A DNA stretch of 64,000 nt from Streptomyces alanosinicus (GCF_014650595.1 NZ_BMVG01000013.1:1-64000), one strand, 5' to 3'; shown: positions 1-8,414, numbered from the stretch's first letter. Made by a program: numbers and translations. The notes: generated by a model not told the origin, from the letters alone.

Positions 1-325
1 TCTCGCGGTTTCCTTTCCGGCGGTTCCGACTCTATCAGATCCTTTCGGCGTCTGATCCCCAGTCAGCGGGGTTTGTCTTCCCGGCCGCTGGGCCGTTCCG
101 ACGAGTGAGACTTTAGCGGATTCCATGCTCCCGAGCTAATCGGGGGCTGCTGTCCTTTCGAACGCGGATTCCTCATTTCGCAAATACGCACAGCAAAGCA
201 CTCGGCGCCGTTGCGTCGATTGCTGCTGGGTACCTGCGGAGTGGCTGTCCGGGGACCGACCGAGATCGGCGCTCACGTCGGACAACCCGGAGAACATTAC
301 GTACGGGCGTGGGGCGTGTCAACTC
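1..325. other. Non-coding left end, no gene recognised
   Basis: No reading frame here has Streptomyces codon bias. The first 172 bases are unusually AT-rich for the window. They contain short inverted repeats (ATCAGA/TCTGAT at 34-39 and 51-56; CCCGA/TCGGG near 131-145) but no convincing terminator or tRNA. A gene crossing the left edge cannot be excluded, but all three plus frames stop within about 115 bases without coding character. Confidence 0.5.
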
Positions 326-356
326 TTGTCCCCGGGGCGCCCCGAGGGCGTACTCT
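326..356 (+). promoter_or_regulatory. Probable promoter of the trpS leader transcript
   Basis: TTGTCC at 326-331 and TACTCT at 351-356, 19 bases apart, resemble vegetative -35 and -10 boxes. The -10 box ends 7 bases before the leader-peptide ATG at 364, so transcription would start at or next to that codon and the leader would be read as a leaderless mRNA. The boxes are seen; their use is inferred. Confidence 0.45.
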
Positions 357-363
357 GGGCCCC

Positions 364-405
364 ATGACGACGCGTACGTGTACCCAGCTTTGGTGGGCCG
401 CCTGA
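364..405 (+). CDS. Trp leader peptide (13 aa) of the trpS attenuator
   Basis: A 13-codon frame encoding MTTRTCTQLWWAA, with two adjacent Trp codons (391-396) just before the stop at 403-405. It lies 120 bases upstream of a tryptophanyl-tRNA synthetase gene and its Trp codons abut the first arm of a set of alternative hairpins. This is the classic arrangement in which a ribosome stalled for lack of charged Trp-tRNA prevents terminator formation. From memory, the S. coelicolor indolmycin-resistant TrpRS gene is reported to be controlled in this way by ribosome-mediated attenuation. The peptide has no expected role beyond being translated. The start codon is probably leaderless. Confidence 0.8.
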   Translation: MTTRTCTQLWWAA

Positions 406-456
406 CGGCGGCCGGACTCACGTATGCATCCAACGGCCGCCGCCTCGGCGGCCGTT
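396..456 (+). promoter_or_regulatory. Ribosome-mediated transcription attenuator of trpS
   Basis: Four segments can pair in alternative ways. Segment 1 GGCCGCC (396-402) pairs with segment 2 GGCGGCC (407-413). Segment 2 can instead pair with segment 3 (435-441). Segment 3 extended, AACGGCCGCC (432-441), pairs perfectly with segment 4, GGCGGCCGTT (447-456), to give a 10-bp terminator-like stem followed by CTCGTTTCT. A ribosome stalled at 391-396 masks segment 1 and frees 2:3 (antiterminator). A ribosome at the stop codon masks segment 2 and allows 3:4 (terminator). The pairings are seen; the mechanism is known for this gene family. Confidence 0.8.
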
Positions 457-525
457 CTCGTTTCTCCTCCGGACTCCGGGGGACGGCCGCAGAAGCGGCG
501 GTCCCGACCAGGAGGTGGAGTGAAG

Positions 526-1554
526 ATGACACGGGTATTCAGCGGGATCCAGCCGACCGGGCACCTGACCCTGGGCAACTACCTGGGAGCCCTGCGGCGC
601 TGGGTGGAGACGGACCAGCATCAGGCTGACGCGCTGTTCTGTGTCGTGGATCTGCATGCGCTGACCGTGGACCAGGATCCGGCGCGATTGCGCAGGCTCA
701 GCCGGCAGACCGCGACGCTGATGCTGGCGGCCGGACTCGATCCCGCGGTGTGCACCGTGTTCCTGCAGAGCCATGTCGACGAGCACACGAGGCTGTCGTA
801 TCTGCTGGAGTGCGTGGCGTCCGACGGTGAGATGCGGCGGATGATCCAGTACAAGGAGAAGGTCGCGCGGCAGCAGGAGCGCGGGGCGGGCGTCCGGCTG
901 TCGCTGCTGACGTATCCGGTGCTGATGGCGGCGGACATCCTGGCGTACGGCGCCGGCGAGGTGCCGGTCGGTGACGACCAGGTGCAGCATGTCGAGCTGG
1001 CGCGGGATCTGGCGGTGCGGTTCAACCAGCGGTACGGGCACACGTTCGTGGTGCCGAAGGCAACCCGTCCGGGGGTGGCGGCGCGGGTGATGAACCTGCA
1101 GAACCCGACGGCGAAGATGGGGAAGTCCGACGACTCCGGTCTGGGGGTCGTCTATCTCCTCGACGAGCCGGACGACGTGCGGAAGAAGGTCATGCGTGCC
1201 GTCACCGACAGCGGCCGGGACGTGGAGTACGACCGGGAGGGGCGGCCCGGGGTCGCGAATCTGTTGGAGATTCTCGCTGCGTGCACAGGCGGGAACCCTG
1301 AGTCACTGGCAGGCGTTTACGACTCGTACGGCGCTTTGAAGAAGGACACCGCGGACGCCGTGGTCGAGGTCCTCAGGCCCGTACAGGCCAGGCACAGGGA
1401 ACTGTGCGCGGATCCTGCCTTTGTGGAGGGGGTGCTGCGGGATGGTGCGGAGAAGGCGAGGGCGATGGCCCGGCCGACCGTCGACGCGGCGTATCGGGCG
1501 ATCGGTCTGTTGCCGCCGGTGTTCGATAGCGCGTTGAGCGCGGCCCATCGTTAG
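526..1554 (+). CDS. trpS: Tryptophanyl-tRNA synthetase (auxiliary, TrpRS1-like)
   Basis: A class I aminoacyl-tRNA synthetase of 342 residues that charges tRNA-Trp in the cytoplasm. It opens with MTRVFSGIQPTGHLTLGNYL, which carries the HIGH-type motif as TGHLTLGNYL. A KMSKS-type loop appears as KMGKSDDS near residue 205. The start at 526 follows a GGAGGTGGAG ribosome binding site at 511-520; an in-frame codon at 424 lies inside the attenuator and is not used. The leader peptide and attenuator upstream imply induction when charged Trp-tRNA is scarce. In S. coelicolor the copy with this arrangement is the auxiliary enzyme giving indolmycin resistance, so a second housekeeping trpS probably lies elsewhere (inference). 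Confidence 0.95.
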   Translation: MTRVFSGIQPTGHLTLGNYLGALRRWVETDQHQADALFCVVDLHALTVDQDPARLRRLSRQTATLMLAAGLDPAVCTVFLQSHVDEHTRLSYLLECVASDGEMRRMIQYKEKVARQQERGAGVRLSLLTYPVLMAADILAYGAGEVPVGDDQVQHVELARDLAVRFNQRYGHTFVVPKATRPGVAARVMNLQNPTAKMGKSDDSGLGVVYLLDEPDDVRKKVMRAVTDSGRDVEYDREGRPGVANLLEILAACTGGNPESLAGVYDSYGALKKDTADAVVEVLRPVQARHRELCADPAFVEGVLRDGAEKARAMARPTVDAAYRAIGLLPPVFDSALSAAHR

Positions 1555-1564
1555 GGACTGCCTG

Positions 1565-1590
1565 TGCGGGCCCGTGCGTGCGGGCCCGCA
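1565..1590. terminator. Bidirectional terminator between trpS and proC
   Basis: TGCGGGCCCG (1565-1574) and its exact reverse complement (1581-1590) form a 10-bp GC-rich stem with a 6-base loop between two convergent genes. There is no T-tract, which is common for Streptomyces terminators. Confidence 0.7.
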
Positions 1591-1599
1591 CCGGGTCAG

Positions 1600-2412
1600 T
1601 CAGTCCTTCTTGCCGGAGGCGAGTTCGCGGCTGCGGTCGCGGGCGGCTTCGAGGGCTGCGATGAGGGCGGCTCGGACGCCGTGGTTCTCCAGTTCGCGGA
1701 TGGCGTTGATGGTCGTGCCGGCCGGGGAGGTGACGTTCTCGCGCAGCTTGACGGGGTGTTCACCGCTGTCGCGGAGCATCACGGCGGCGCCGATGGCGGA
1801 CTGGACGATGAGGTCGTGGGCCTTGTCGCGGGGCAGGCCGAGCAGGATGCCGGCGTCGGTCATGGCCTCGACCAGATAGAAGAAGTACGCGGGGCCGGAG
1901 CCGGACAGGGCGGTGCAGGCGTCCTGCTGGTTCTCGGGGACACGGAGTGTCTTGCCGACGGCGCCGAAGATCTCCTCGGCGTGCGCGACATGGGCCTCGG
2001 TGGCGTGGCTGCCGGCGGAGATGACGGACATGGCCTCGTCGACAAGGGCCGGGGTGTTGGTCATGACACGGACGACCGGGGTGCCTGCGGTCAGGCGCTC
2101 CTCGAAGAAGGAGGTGGGGATACCGGCGGCACCGCTGATGATCAGGCGGTCGGCGGGGACGTGCGGGGCCAGCTCGTCCACGAGGGTGCCCATGTCCTGC
2201 GGCTTGACCGTGAGGATGAGAGTGTCGGCGGTCTTGGCTGCCTCGGCGTTGGTGACCGGGGTGACTCCGTGGCGGGTGCGGAGTTCTTCGGCGCGCTCGG
2301 GGCGGCGGGCGGTGACCAGGAGGTCGGCGGGAGCCCAGCCGGCCCGGATCATTCCGCTGAGCAGGGCTTCGCCGATCTTGCCGGTGCCGAGGACTGCGAC
2401 TTTCTGGCTCAT
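1600..2412 (-). CDS. proC: Pyrroline-5-carboxylate reductase
   Basis: Catalyses the last step of proline synthesis, the NAD(P)H-dependent reduction of pyrroline-5-carboxylate. The protein has 270 residues, normal for ProC. It begins MSQKVAVLGTGKIGEALLSG, a Rossmann nucleotide-binding motif (GTGKIGEA). The C-terminal dimerisation half carries the family signature around ALSGSGPAYFFYLVEAM and TSPAGTT. The ATG at 2412 follows a GAGGATG-type ribosome binding site. It is convergent with trpS and lies downstream of the two ABC transporter genes on the same strand after a 65-base gap, so partial cotranscription is possible. Confidence 0.95.
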   Translation of the reverse strand: MSQKVAVLGTGKIGEALLSGMIRAGWAPADLLVTARRPERAEELRTRHGVTPVTNAEAAKTADTLILTVKPQDMGTLVDELAPHVPADRLIISGAAGIPTSFFEERLTAGTPVVRVMTNTPALVDEAMSVISAGSHATEAHVAHAEEIFGAVGKTLRVPENQQDACTALSGSGPAYFFYLVEAMTDAGILLGLPRDKAHDLIVQSAIGAAVMLRDSGEHPVKLRENVTSPAGTTINAIRELENHGVRAALIAALEAARDRSRELASGKKD

Positions 2413-2477
2413 GGGGTCATCCTCGCACCGGGTCGGTGGGGTGCGGGCGGTTGTCCGGCAGACGGGACGCGGGCCGG

Positions 2478-3251
2478 TCAGGAGGTGCGGCGCCGGAGGG
2501 TGGCCGCGCCCAGGGCCAGGACGAGCAGCGCGCAGCCGGCCACGATCAGGATGTCTCGTACGAAGGTCGCGGTCGTGTCGGTGTGATGGAGGACCTGGTT
2601 CATGCCGTCGACGGCGTACGACATCGGCAGCACGTCGGAGACGGCCGTGAGGGCGGGGTGCATGTCGGACCGGGGAGTGAAGAGGCCGCAGAGGAGGAGC
2701 TGGGGAAAGATCACCGCGGGCATGAACTGGACCGCCTGGAATTCCGAGGCCGCGAAGGCCGAGACGAAGAGACCGAGGGCCGTGCCGAGCAGGGCGTCGA
2801 GGAGGGCGACAAGAAGGAGCAGCCAGGGTGAGCCGGTGACGTCGAGGCCGAGCACCCACAGCGCGAGTCCGGTGGCGAGGGCGGACTGGACGATGGCGAT
2901 GGTGCCGAAGGCCAGGGCGTAGCCGGCGATGAGGTCGGCCTTGCCGAGGGGCATGGCGAGGAGGCGTTCGAGGGTGCCGGAGGTGCGTTCGCGCAGGGTG
3001 GCGATGGAGGTGACCAGGAACATCGTGATCAGCGGGAAGATGCCGAGCAGGGATGCGCCGATGTTGTCGAAGGTGCGGGGGCTGGCGTCGAAGACGTAGC
3101 GCAGCAGGATCAGCATCAGGCACGGGACGAGGATCATCAGCGCGATCGTGCGCGGGTCGTGCCGGAGCTGGCGCAGGACCCGGGCCGCGGTGGCGGTGGT
3201 GCGGGAGGGGTTGAGCGCGCCGGTGGGGGCGACGGGGGCAGTCGTACTCAT
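2478..3251 (-). CDS. ABC-2 type transporter permease
   Basis: An integral membrane protein of 257 residues with about six hydrophobic segments (near residues 40-58, 68-90, 115-135, 142-165, 172-190 and 232-250). It has an ABC-2 permease layout with ERTSGTLERLLAMP after the second segment, a sequence typical of the DrrB/NodJ-like exporter permeases. Its ATG overlaps the stop codon of the ATPase gene (ATGA at 3248-3251), so the two are translationally coupled and should form one exporter. The substrate is unknown; drug or lipid efflux is the usual role of this family. Confidence 0.88.
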   Translation of the reverse strand: MSTTAPVAPTGALNPSRTTATAARVLRQLRHDPRTIALMILVPCLMLILLRYVFDASPRTFDNIGASLLGIFPLITMFLVTSIATLRERTSGTLERLLAMPLGKADLIAGYALAFGTIAIVQSALATGLALWVLGLDVTGSPWLLLLVALLDALLGTALGLFVSAFAASEFQAVQFMPAVIFPQLLLCGLFTPRSDMHPALTAVSDVLPMSYAVDGMNQVLHHTDTTATFVRDILIVAGCALLVLALGAATLRRRTS

Positions 3252-4093
3252 CGGGTCGGCTCCTGGGTGTGGCGGGTCGGCGCCTGGGTGCGGTCCGCGG
3301 CGGTGGCCTCGTCGACGAGGCGGAGGAACGCGGCTTCGACGGTGTCGGTGCCGGTGCGGGTGCGCAGGGCGTCGGGGGTGTCGTCGGCGAGGATCTCGCC
3401 CTCGCGCATGAGGAGGAGGCGATGGCAGCGCTCGGCCTCGTCCATGACGTGGGAGGAGACGAGGAGGGTGGCGCCGCGAGTGGCGGCGATGTCGTGGAAG
3501 AGGTGCCACAGGTCGCGGCGCAGTACGGGGTCGAGGCCGACCGTGGGTTCGTCCAGGACGAGGAGTTCCGGGGTTCCGAGGAGGGCCACGGCGAGTGAGA
3601 CCCGGTTGCGCTGGCCGCCGGAGAGGTTGCCGGCGAGGGCGTCGGCGTGGCTGGTGAGGTCGACGTCGGCGATGGCCCGGGTGACGTGTTCGTGGCGGCG
3701 GTCGGCCGAGGCGCGGCCCGGGTCGAGGATCGCGGCGAAGTACTCCAGATTCTGACGAATGGTCAGATCGTCGTAGACGGAGGGGGCTTGGGTGACATAG
3801 CCGATGCGGCTGCGCAGGGTGGGGTGGCCGGCGGGGTGGCCGAGGACGTTCAGGGTGCCGGTGACCTTGGCCTGGGTGCCGACGACGGCGCGCATGAGGG
3901 TGGATTTGCCGCAGCCGGAGGGGCCGAGCAGGCCGGTGATCTGGCCGCGAGGGACGGTGAAGCGGAGGTGGTGCAGGACGGTACGGGGGCCGCGGACGAC
4001 GGTGAGGTCGTCGGCCTGGACGGCGGTGCGGGTGGTGGCGCTCGCGCCGGCGGTGAGGGGTTCGCTCGGTGGGTCCGGCGAATAATTCATCAT
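3248..4093 (-). CDS. ABC transporter ATP-binding protein
   Basis: The ATPase partner of the permease at 2478-3251, 281 residues. Walker A is GPSGCGKST, the signature is LSGGQRNRVSLAVALL and Walker B is LLVLDEPTVGLDP, followed by the switch histidine in LLVSSHVMDEAERC. This is the DrrA/CcmA type of exporter ATPase. The first codons are two consecutive ATGs (4091-4093 and 4088-4090) inside an AT-rich palindrome, with no ribosome binding site seen. The mRNA may therefore be leaderless and the palindrome may be an operator covering the promoter. No regulator gene is adjacent. Confidence 0.9.
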   Translation of the reverse strand: MMNYSPDPPSEPLTAGASATTRTAVQADDLTVVRGPRTVLHHLRFTVPRGQITGLLGPSGCGKSTLMRAVVGTQAKVTGTLNVLGHPAGHPTLRSRIGYVTQAPSVYDDLTIRQNLEYFAAILDPGRASADRRHEHVTRAIADVDLTSHADALAGNLSGGQRNRVSLAVALLGTPELLVLDEPTVGLDPVLRRDLWHLFHDIAATRGATLLVSSHVMDEAERCHRLLLMREGEILADDTPDALRTRTGTDTVEAAFLRLVDEATAADRTQAPTRHTQEPTR

Positions 4094-4105
4094 GCGATGA
4101 ATAAT
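4082..4105. promoter_or_regulatory. AT-rich palindrome over the ABC ATPase start codon
   Basis: Arms ATAATTCATC (4082-4091) and GATGAATAAT (4096-4105) are reverse complements with one mismatch, separated by ATGC. The central seven bases of each arm match perfectly. It is the most AT-rich stretch nearby and overlaps both candidate start codons, as expected of a repressor operator. The regulator is unknown. Confidence 0.6.
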
Positions 4106-4238
4106 CTGCCGAGGGGCGTCGGACGTCAAGGGGCGCGTGGCGGTGGCCGACGGGGCGTGCCGGTGCGGGCGGGTGCGGACACGGCAGCGGCGGCCGGGTA
4201 GGCACCCGGCCGCCGCTTTCGGGGGAACGTCGCCCAGG

Positions 4239-5018
4239 TCAGGGCTTGATGGCGACGAGGAGGAGCACATCGTAGGTCTCCTCGACGATGCCGTCCGGGA
4301 AGACCTTGAGCAGATGGGTGCGCTCCTCTTCCAGGAAGGCGGTCCTGCGTTCCCGCGGTGCGACGAGGAAGGCCGAGTGGCTGCCGATGTTGGCGAGATG
4401 GGTGTCGACCGGGACGCGGCGGCTCCAGCGGATGTCACGGCGGGCGAAGTCCAGGCGCCCACTGGGGTCGGCCAGGTCAAGGCGCTCGCCGGCCCTGCGC
4501 TTCTCGGCGGCGATGTCCACGCCGAAGAAGCGGCCCTTGCGGTCGGCGGCCTCGGCGATCCAGTCGAGGTCGAGCGCGTCGGTGTTCCACCACACCGCCA
4601 GCGCACCGCCCGGCCGCAGCACCCGCAGCACCTCCGGCACCGAGCGGGCGGTGTCGGTCCAGTGCCAGGCCTGGGCGTAGGTGACGAAGTCGGCGCGGGC
4701 GTCGGGGACGGGGAGGGCGTTGCCGTTGCCGAGGACGAGCGGAAGATCCGGCAGCCCGCGCCGGAACTCGGCGGCCATGCCCTCGCCGGGTTCGACGGCG
4801 AGGACGTCGGCACCGCGGTCGCGCAGGAGGGCGGTCGCGATGCCCGTACCGGCACCGACGTCCACGACCCGGGCACCGGAGAGGGAGCGGCCGGCCAGTT
4901 CCTCGACGGCGTCGAAGAGGGCGGGCGGGTAGGAGGGGCGGTTCGCGGCGTACTGGGCGGCGGCCGAGTCGAAGGAGCGTGCGCGGGCCGCGCGCGAGGG
5001 AGGTCGTGTCGTGGTCAT
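4239..5018 (-). CDS. Class I SAM-dependent methyltransferase
   Basis: A soluble protein of 259 residues starting MTTTRPPSRAARARSFDSAA. Motif I is VVDVGAGTGIATALL near residue 50, followed by an acidic loop (VLAVEPGEGMAAEF) and the FVTYAQAWHWTDTARSVPEV segment found in the type-11 methyltransferases. The substrate cannot be inferred. An in-frame codon at 5084 would add 22 residues that look uncoded, so 5018 is preferred; no clear ribosome binding site precedes it. The gene is flanked by an ABC exporter downstream and a membrane protein upstream, with no overlap to suggest an operon. Confidence 0.85.
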   Translation of the reverse strand: MTTTRPPSRAARARSFDSAAAQYAANRPSYPPALFDAVEELAGRSLSGARVVDVGAGTGIATALLRDRGADVLAVEPGEGMAAEFRRGLPDLPLVLGNGNALPVPDARADFVTYAQAWHWTDTARSVPEVLRVLRPGGALAVWWNTDALDLDWIAEAADRKGRFFGVDIAAEKRRAGERLDLADPSGRLDFARRDIRWSRRVPVDTHLANIGSHSAFLVAPRERRTAFLEEERTHLLKVFPDGIVEETYDVLLLVAIKP

Positions 5019-5140
5019 ACGGACATCGTGGACAGGACGGGGTGATGACGACAGCGCGTTTTCGGGAGCGGATCGGAGCGCCATGCCACCGCTGGGGCCG
5101 GGCAGGGGCCGGGGCGCGGCTTTCGGAGGGGCGCAGGGGG

Positions 5141-5665
5141 TCAGCTGCGGCGCTTCTTCTTCGAGGGGTTGCCGGTGCGGCGGGAGGAGCGGCGGTCGTA
5201 GGCCTCGCGGGCCTTCTCGTACTCCTCGCGGTGCAGCTTCTCGCCCGGGGCCTCGGTGAGCGAGCGGAAGAAGTAGGCGAGGAGGGAGCCGACGAAGCCG
5301 ATGGCGAGCAGGCCGCGCAGGGAGGCCTGGCGCTGCGGGTCGTGGCGCTTGCCGAAGCCTTCCAGGGTGTTGCGGAAGGCGAGCGCGCTGCAGATCGCGA
5401 ACATGGCGATGATCAGTACGGTCACGAAGGAGCCGGTGTCGGCGATCTGGATGCCTTCGTAGGCGAGGCGGAGGACCAGACAGGAGGCGACGGCCGCGAC
5501 GAGGGAGCCGATGGCGACGCCGGCCCGGCGGGCGGCGTAGCCGTTGTCGTGGTTCACCCAGGTGGTGCCGAAGAAGCGCAGGGGCTCGGGGCGGGGGCCA
5601 CCGCTCGGGGCCGCGCCGTCCGAGGAGCCCGCCGGGGTGTCCGGGGTGCCGGTTTCGTCGCTCAC
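5141..5665 (-). CDS. Conserved membrane protein, function unknown
   Basis: A protein of 174 residues. Residues 1-40 are Ser/Pro/Gly-rich and probably cytoplasmic. Three hydrophobic segments follow, near 48-68, 78-97 and 118-138. The C-terminal tail is highly basic (RRSSRRTGNPSKKKRRS), ending 24 codons after a charged stretch. The start is GTG, preceded at six bases by CATAAT, which looks like the -10 box of a leaderless transcript. I do not recognise a functional family. It is probably an actinobacterial envelope protein. Confidence 0.75.
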   Translation of the reverse strand: MSDETGTPDTPAGSSDGAAPSGGPRPEPLRFFGTTWVNHDNGYAARRAGVAIGSLVAAVASCLVLRLAYEGIQIADTGSFVTVLIIAMFAICSALAFRNTLEGFGKRHDPQRQASLRGLLAIGFVGSLLAYFFRSLTEAPGEKLHREEYEKAREAYDRRSSRRTGNPSKKKRRS

Positions 5666-5707
5666 GGAACGATTATGGCGGCGGACACGGGCGGGCTCCC
5701 GGCGGGG

Positions 5708-6028
5708 TCAGGCGCAGCGCGCGGCGACGTAGCCGTCGGTGCCGGTCTGGATGTAGGCGTCGGAGACGTACTCGCCGTTGTCGATGTTGTCCCAGATGCT
5801 GGAGGTGCCGTACGGTCCGCTGACCTGCGTGCCCGGGGTCTGGCAGAAGATCGGGACGCGGGTGCCCTCGGGCAGGACGCGCACGATGCCGTAGCTGGTG
5901 CCGGGGCCGTTGCGGACGTTCAGCCGGACGCCCGGAGCGACCGCGTAGGTACGGACGGCGGACTCCGCCGTCATGGCCTCGGAGTCGGCGCCGGTCCCGG
6001 CCGCCTCTTCGACTCGGTCAACAGACAT
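5708..6028 (-). CDS. Small SH3-domain protein
   Basis: A 106-residue protein whose second half resembles a bacterial SH3 (SH3b) domain: YAVAPGVRLNVRNGPGTSYG, then VRVLPEGTRVPIFCQTPG, then GYVAARC at the C terminus. These domains usually bind peptidoglycan or proteins in the envelope. No signal peptide is visible from the ATG at 6028 (MSVDRVEEAAG), so secretion is unclear. GGGGGAAGG upstream is a good ribosome binding site. Two cysteines (in IFCQ and the penultimate residue) could pair. It is divergent from the kinase gene at 6210. Confidence 0.75.
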   Translation of the reverse strand: MSVDRVEEAAGTGADSEAMTAESAVRTYAVAPGVRLNVRNGPGTSYGIVRVLPEGTRVPIFCQTPGTQVSGPYGTSSIWDNIDNGEYVSDAYIQTGTDGYVAARCA

Positions 6029-6209
6029 ATGAAACCTTCCCCCTCGCGTCCCATGCTTGCCATGGGCACCGCTCGTTCCCCGAAGACGCGTCACGAAACA
6101 TCTGTGCGCGACTCGCGCGCGAAGGCTAGCAAGCCGCCTCTGTCTCGCACGAGTCATCGACTAGGCTCCGTGCGTCGCGCGCGCGGACGAACAGCACGGG
6201 GGTGGTCGC

Positions 6210-8414
6210 ATGACGCCACGCAGGAACACGGGAGCGGGCGCGGAAGCGGAACTTCCCGAGTACGCCGGTCACTATCGTCTTCAGGCACGTCTGGGCTCGG
6301 GTGGCATGGGGGTCGTCCATCTGGCCCGCAGCACCTCGGGGATGAAGCTCGCGGTCAAGGTCGTACACGCCGAGTTCGCCAGGGATCCCGAGTTCAGGGG
6401 GCGTTTCCGGCAGGAGGTGGCGGCCGCCCGAAAGGTCAGCGGGGCCTTCACCGCGCCCGTCGTCGACGCCGATCCGAATGCCGAACGGCCCTGGATGGCC
6501 ACGCTGTTCATCCCTGGCCCGACGCTGTCCGACGAGGTGAAGCGGAACGGGGCGATGGCTCCGGCGCAGCTGCGCCGGCTGATGGCGGGCCTCGCCGAGG
6601 CACTGCGCGACATCCACCGGGTCGGGGTCGTACACCGGGACCTCAAGCCGAGCAACGTGCTGCTGGCCGAGGACGGACCAAAGGTGATCGACTTCGGTAT
6701 CTCCCGGCCGAAGGACAGCGAACTGCGCACCGAGACGGGCAAGTTGATCGGCACTCCGCCTTTCATGGCGCCCGAGCAGTTCCGGCGGCCGCGCGAGGTG
6801 GGGCCCGCCGCCGACCTCTTCGCGCTCGGCTCGGTGATGGTGCACGCGGCGACCGGGCGCGGGCCCTTCGACTCCGACAGCCCGTACGTCGTCGCCTACC
6901 AGGTCGTGCATGACGAACCGGACCTCACCGGTGTGCCGGAGGACATCGCGCCGCTGGTGCTGCGGTGCCTCGCCAAGGAGCCGGAGGACCGGCCGACCCC
7001 CGATGAACTCATGCGGGAGCTGCGCACGACGGCGGCCTCGTACGACACCCAGGCGTTCATACCGGCCCAGCGGTCGAGCGGCGAGCCGGCTCAGCGGTCG
7101 GGCAACGAGCCGGCTCAGCAGTCGGGTAACGAGCCGACGGGCGACGAGCCGGCCGAGCGGGCGGGCGACGAGCGAGCCGAGCCGGCCGGCGGCGGGCCGG
7201 CCTCGGAGTCCGGTGCTGAGCGGCCGAAGTCGCAGGTCAGGCGGCGCGTCGGCCGGAAGGTGGCCATCAGCGCCGGGGCGTTCGGCCTCGTCGTGGCCGC
7301 CGCGCTGGCCTGCGTACAGCTGGTGGGAAAAGACGGCCCCGCTCCGGCGGGCACGGCCCCGCACACCAAGGCCGCCGTGTTCAGCTCCTGGGCGGCCAGG
7401 CCGGCGCCGACGGGGGCGGGGATGCCGCAGTGTTCGTACGGCGCGGGCAGGTTGCTGTGTACGCGGCCCGGCGCGGTCTACGCGCTCTCCCTGTCCGGCG
7501 GAAAACTGCTGTGGCGGCACTCCGTCGCCGCCGAGCCGGTCAGCGGACCGCCGGTCCTCTCGGGCTCTGTCGTGCAGCTCAGCACGGACGGCAGCACGGT
7601 GCTGGAGGCATTCGACCTGTACTCCGGCAAGGAACGGTGGAAGCGGCCGCTGCCCGACGGCACAGCGGTCCACTACGCCGGCCGCACTCCCCTGCTCACC
7701 GGCGCCGGCGGCACCATCACCGCTGTGGACCCCGGGTCGGGCCGTACGAAGTGGAGCCGGCCGCTGCCGGGGTCCGCCACGCCGTCTCTCGCCTCGTTCC
7801 CCGGGGACCCGCTGGCCTACGCGACCACCGCGTCCCGGGACGGCACCCGCACCCTCGTCACCGCGGTGGATCCCGAGAGCGGTGCCGTGCGCTGGACGGC
7901 CTCCCTGAAGGGGGTGCTGAAGCCCGTCGGCAACCAGGGCACGTCCCTGGTCCTGCTGTCCGTCGACCGGGCGACCGGGGAGACGGACGCCGTGGTCCGC
8001 TACACGCCGGCCTCGAAGACGTCACGCCGAGTGGTGCTGCCGGTGCCACAGCTGACCCCGCAGGCCGGCACGCACGGTGACATGGTCTATCTGCTGGCCA
8101 CGGGCGGTTCGCTGGAGGCGGTCGACCTGAACGCCGGCAAACTGCTGTGGCACATCGAGACCTCCGTCAGCCGGGGTTCGGCCCCGGTCGGCGACGGTGA
8201 GCACGTGTACTTCACGGCGGCCGACGGACGCCTGCTGGCGATGGACGCGCGCGACGGCCGGCTGGTGGGGCAGACCCGGCCGCGGCTCGGCACCGACGCG
8301 GACAAGGTCACCGCCGACCTGCCGGCCCCTGTGGTCGTCGACGGCCATGTCTACGCCAGCGCCCCCGACGGGACGGTGTTCGGCGTCGCCGCGCACGACC
8401 CGGCCGGTTGGTGA
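6210..8414 (+). CDS. Transmembrane Ser/Thr protein kinase with PQQ-type repeats
   Basis: A 734-residue eukaryotic-type kinase. The kinase domain is residues 23-285: glycine loop LGSGGMG (29-34), catalytic lysine LAVKVV (K50), catalytic loop HRDLKPSN (142-149), DFG (161-163) and APEQ near 187. A repetitive Ser/Gly/Glu/Pro-rich linker (about 290-340) leads to one membrane segment near 347-367. The extracellular half contains several PQQ/beta-propeller repeats (blocks such as VDPGSGRTKWSRPLPG and VDLNAGKLLWHIE) likely to sense an envelope ligand. The linker contains near-identical 24-bp units at about 7065-7135. The gene stands alone. The start at 6210 has a GGGGGTGG ribosome binding site. Confidence 0.92.
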   Translation: MTPRRNTGAGAEAELPEYAGHYRLQARLGSGGMGVVHLARSTSGMKLAVKVVHAEFARDPEFRGRFRQEVAAARKVSGAFTAPVVDADPNAERPWMATLFIPGPTLSDEVKRNGAMAPAQLRRLMAGLAEALRDIHRVGVVHRDLKPSNVLLAEDGPKVIDFGISRPKDSELRTETGKLIGTPPFMAPEQFRRPREVGPAADLFALGSVMVHAATGRGPFDSDSPYVVAYQVVHDEPDLTGVPEDIAPLVLRCLAKEPEDRPTPDELMRELRTTAASYDTQAFIPAQRSSGEPAQRSGNEPAQQSGNEPTGDEPAERAGDERAEPAGGGPASESGAERPKSQVRRRVGRKVAISAGAFGLVVAAALACVQLVGKDGPAPAGTAPHTKAAVFSSWAARPAPTGAGMPQCSYGAGRLLCTRPGAVYALSLSGGKLLWRHSVAAEPVSGPPVLSGSVVQLSTDGSTVLEAFDLYSGKERWKRPLPDGTAVHYAGRTPLLTGAGGTITAVDPGSGRTKWSRPLPGSATPSLASFPGDPLAYATTASRDGTRTLVTAVDPESGAVRWTASLKGVLKPVGNQGTSLVLLSVDRATGETDAVVRYTPASKTSRRVVLPVPQLTPQAGTHGDMVYLLATGGSLEAVDLNAGKLLWHIETSVSRGSAPVGDGEHVYFTAADGRLLAMDARDGRLVGQTRPRLGTDADKVTADLPAPVVVDGHVYASAPDGTVFGVAAHDPAGW

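Noticed and set aside
1..172. A partial coding sequence at the left edge
   Set aside because: All plus frames stop early and none has codon bias; no minus-strand frame gives a recognisable protein.
424..525. Upstream extension of trpS to an earlier start
   Set aside because: The extra 34 codons lie over the attenuator hairpin and the true ATG at 526 has a strong ribosome binding site.
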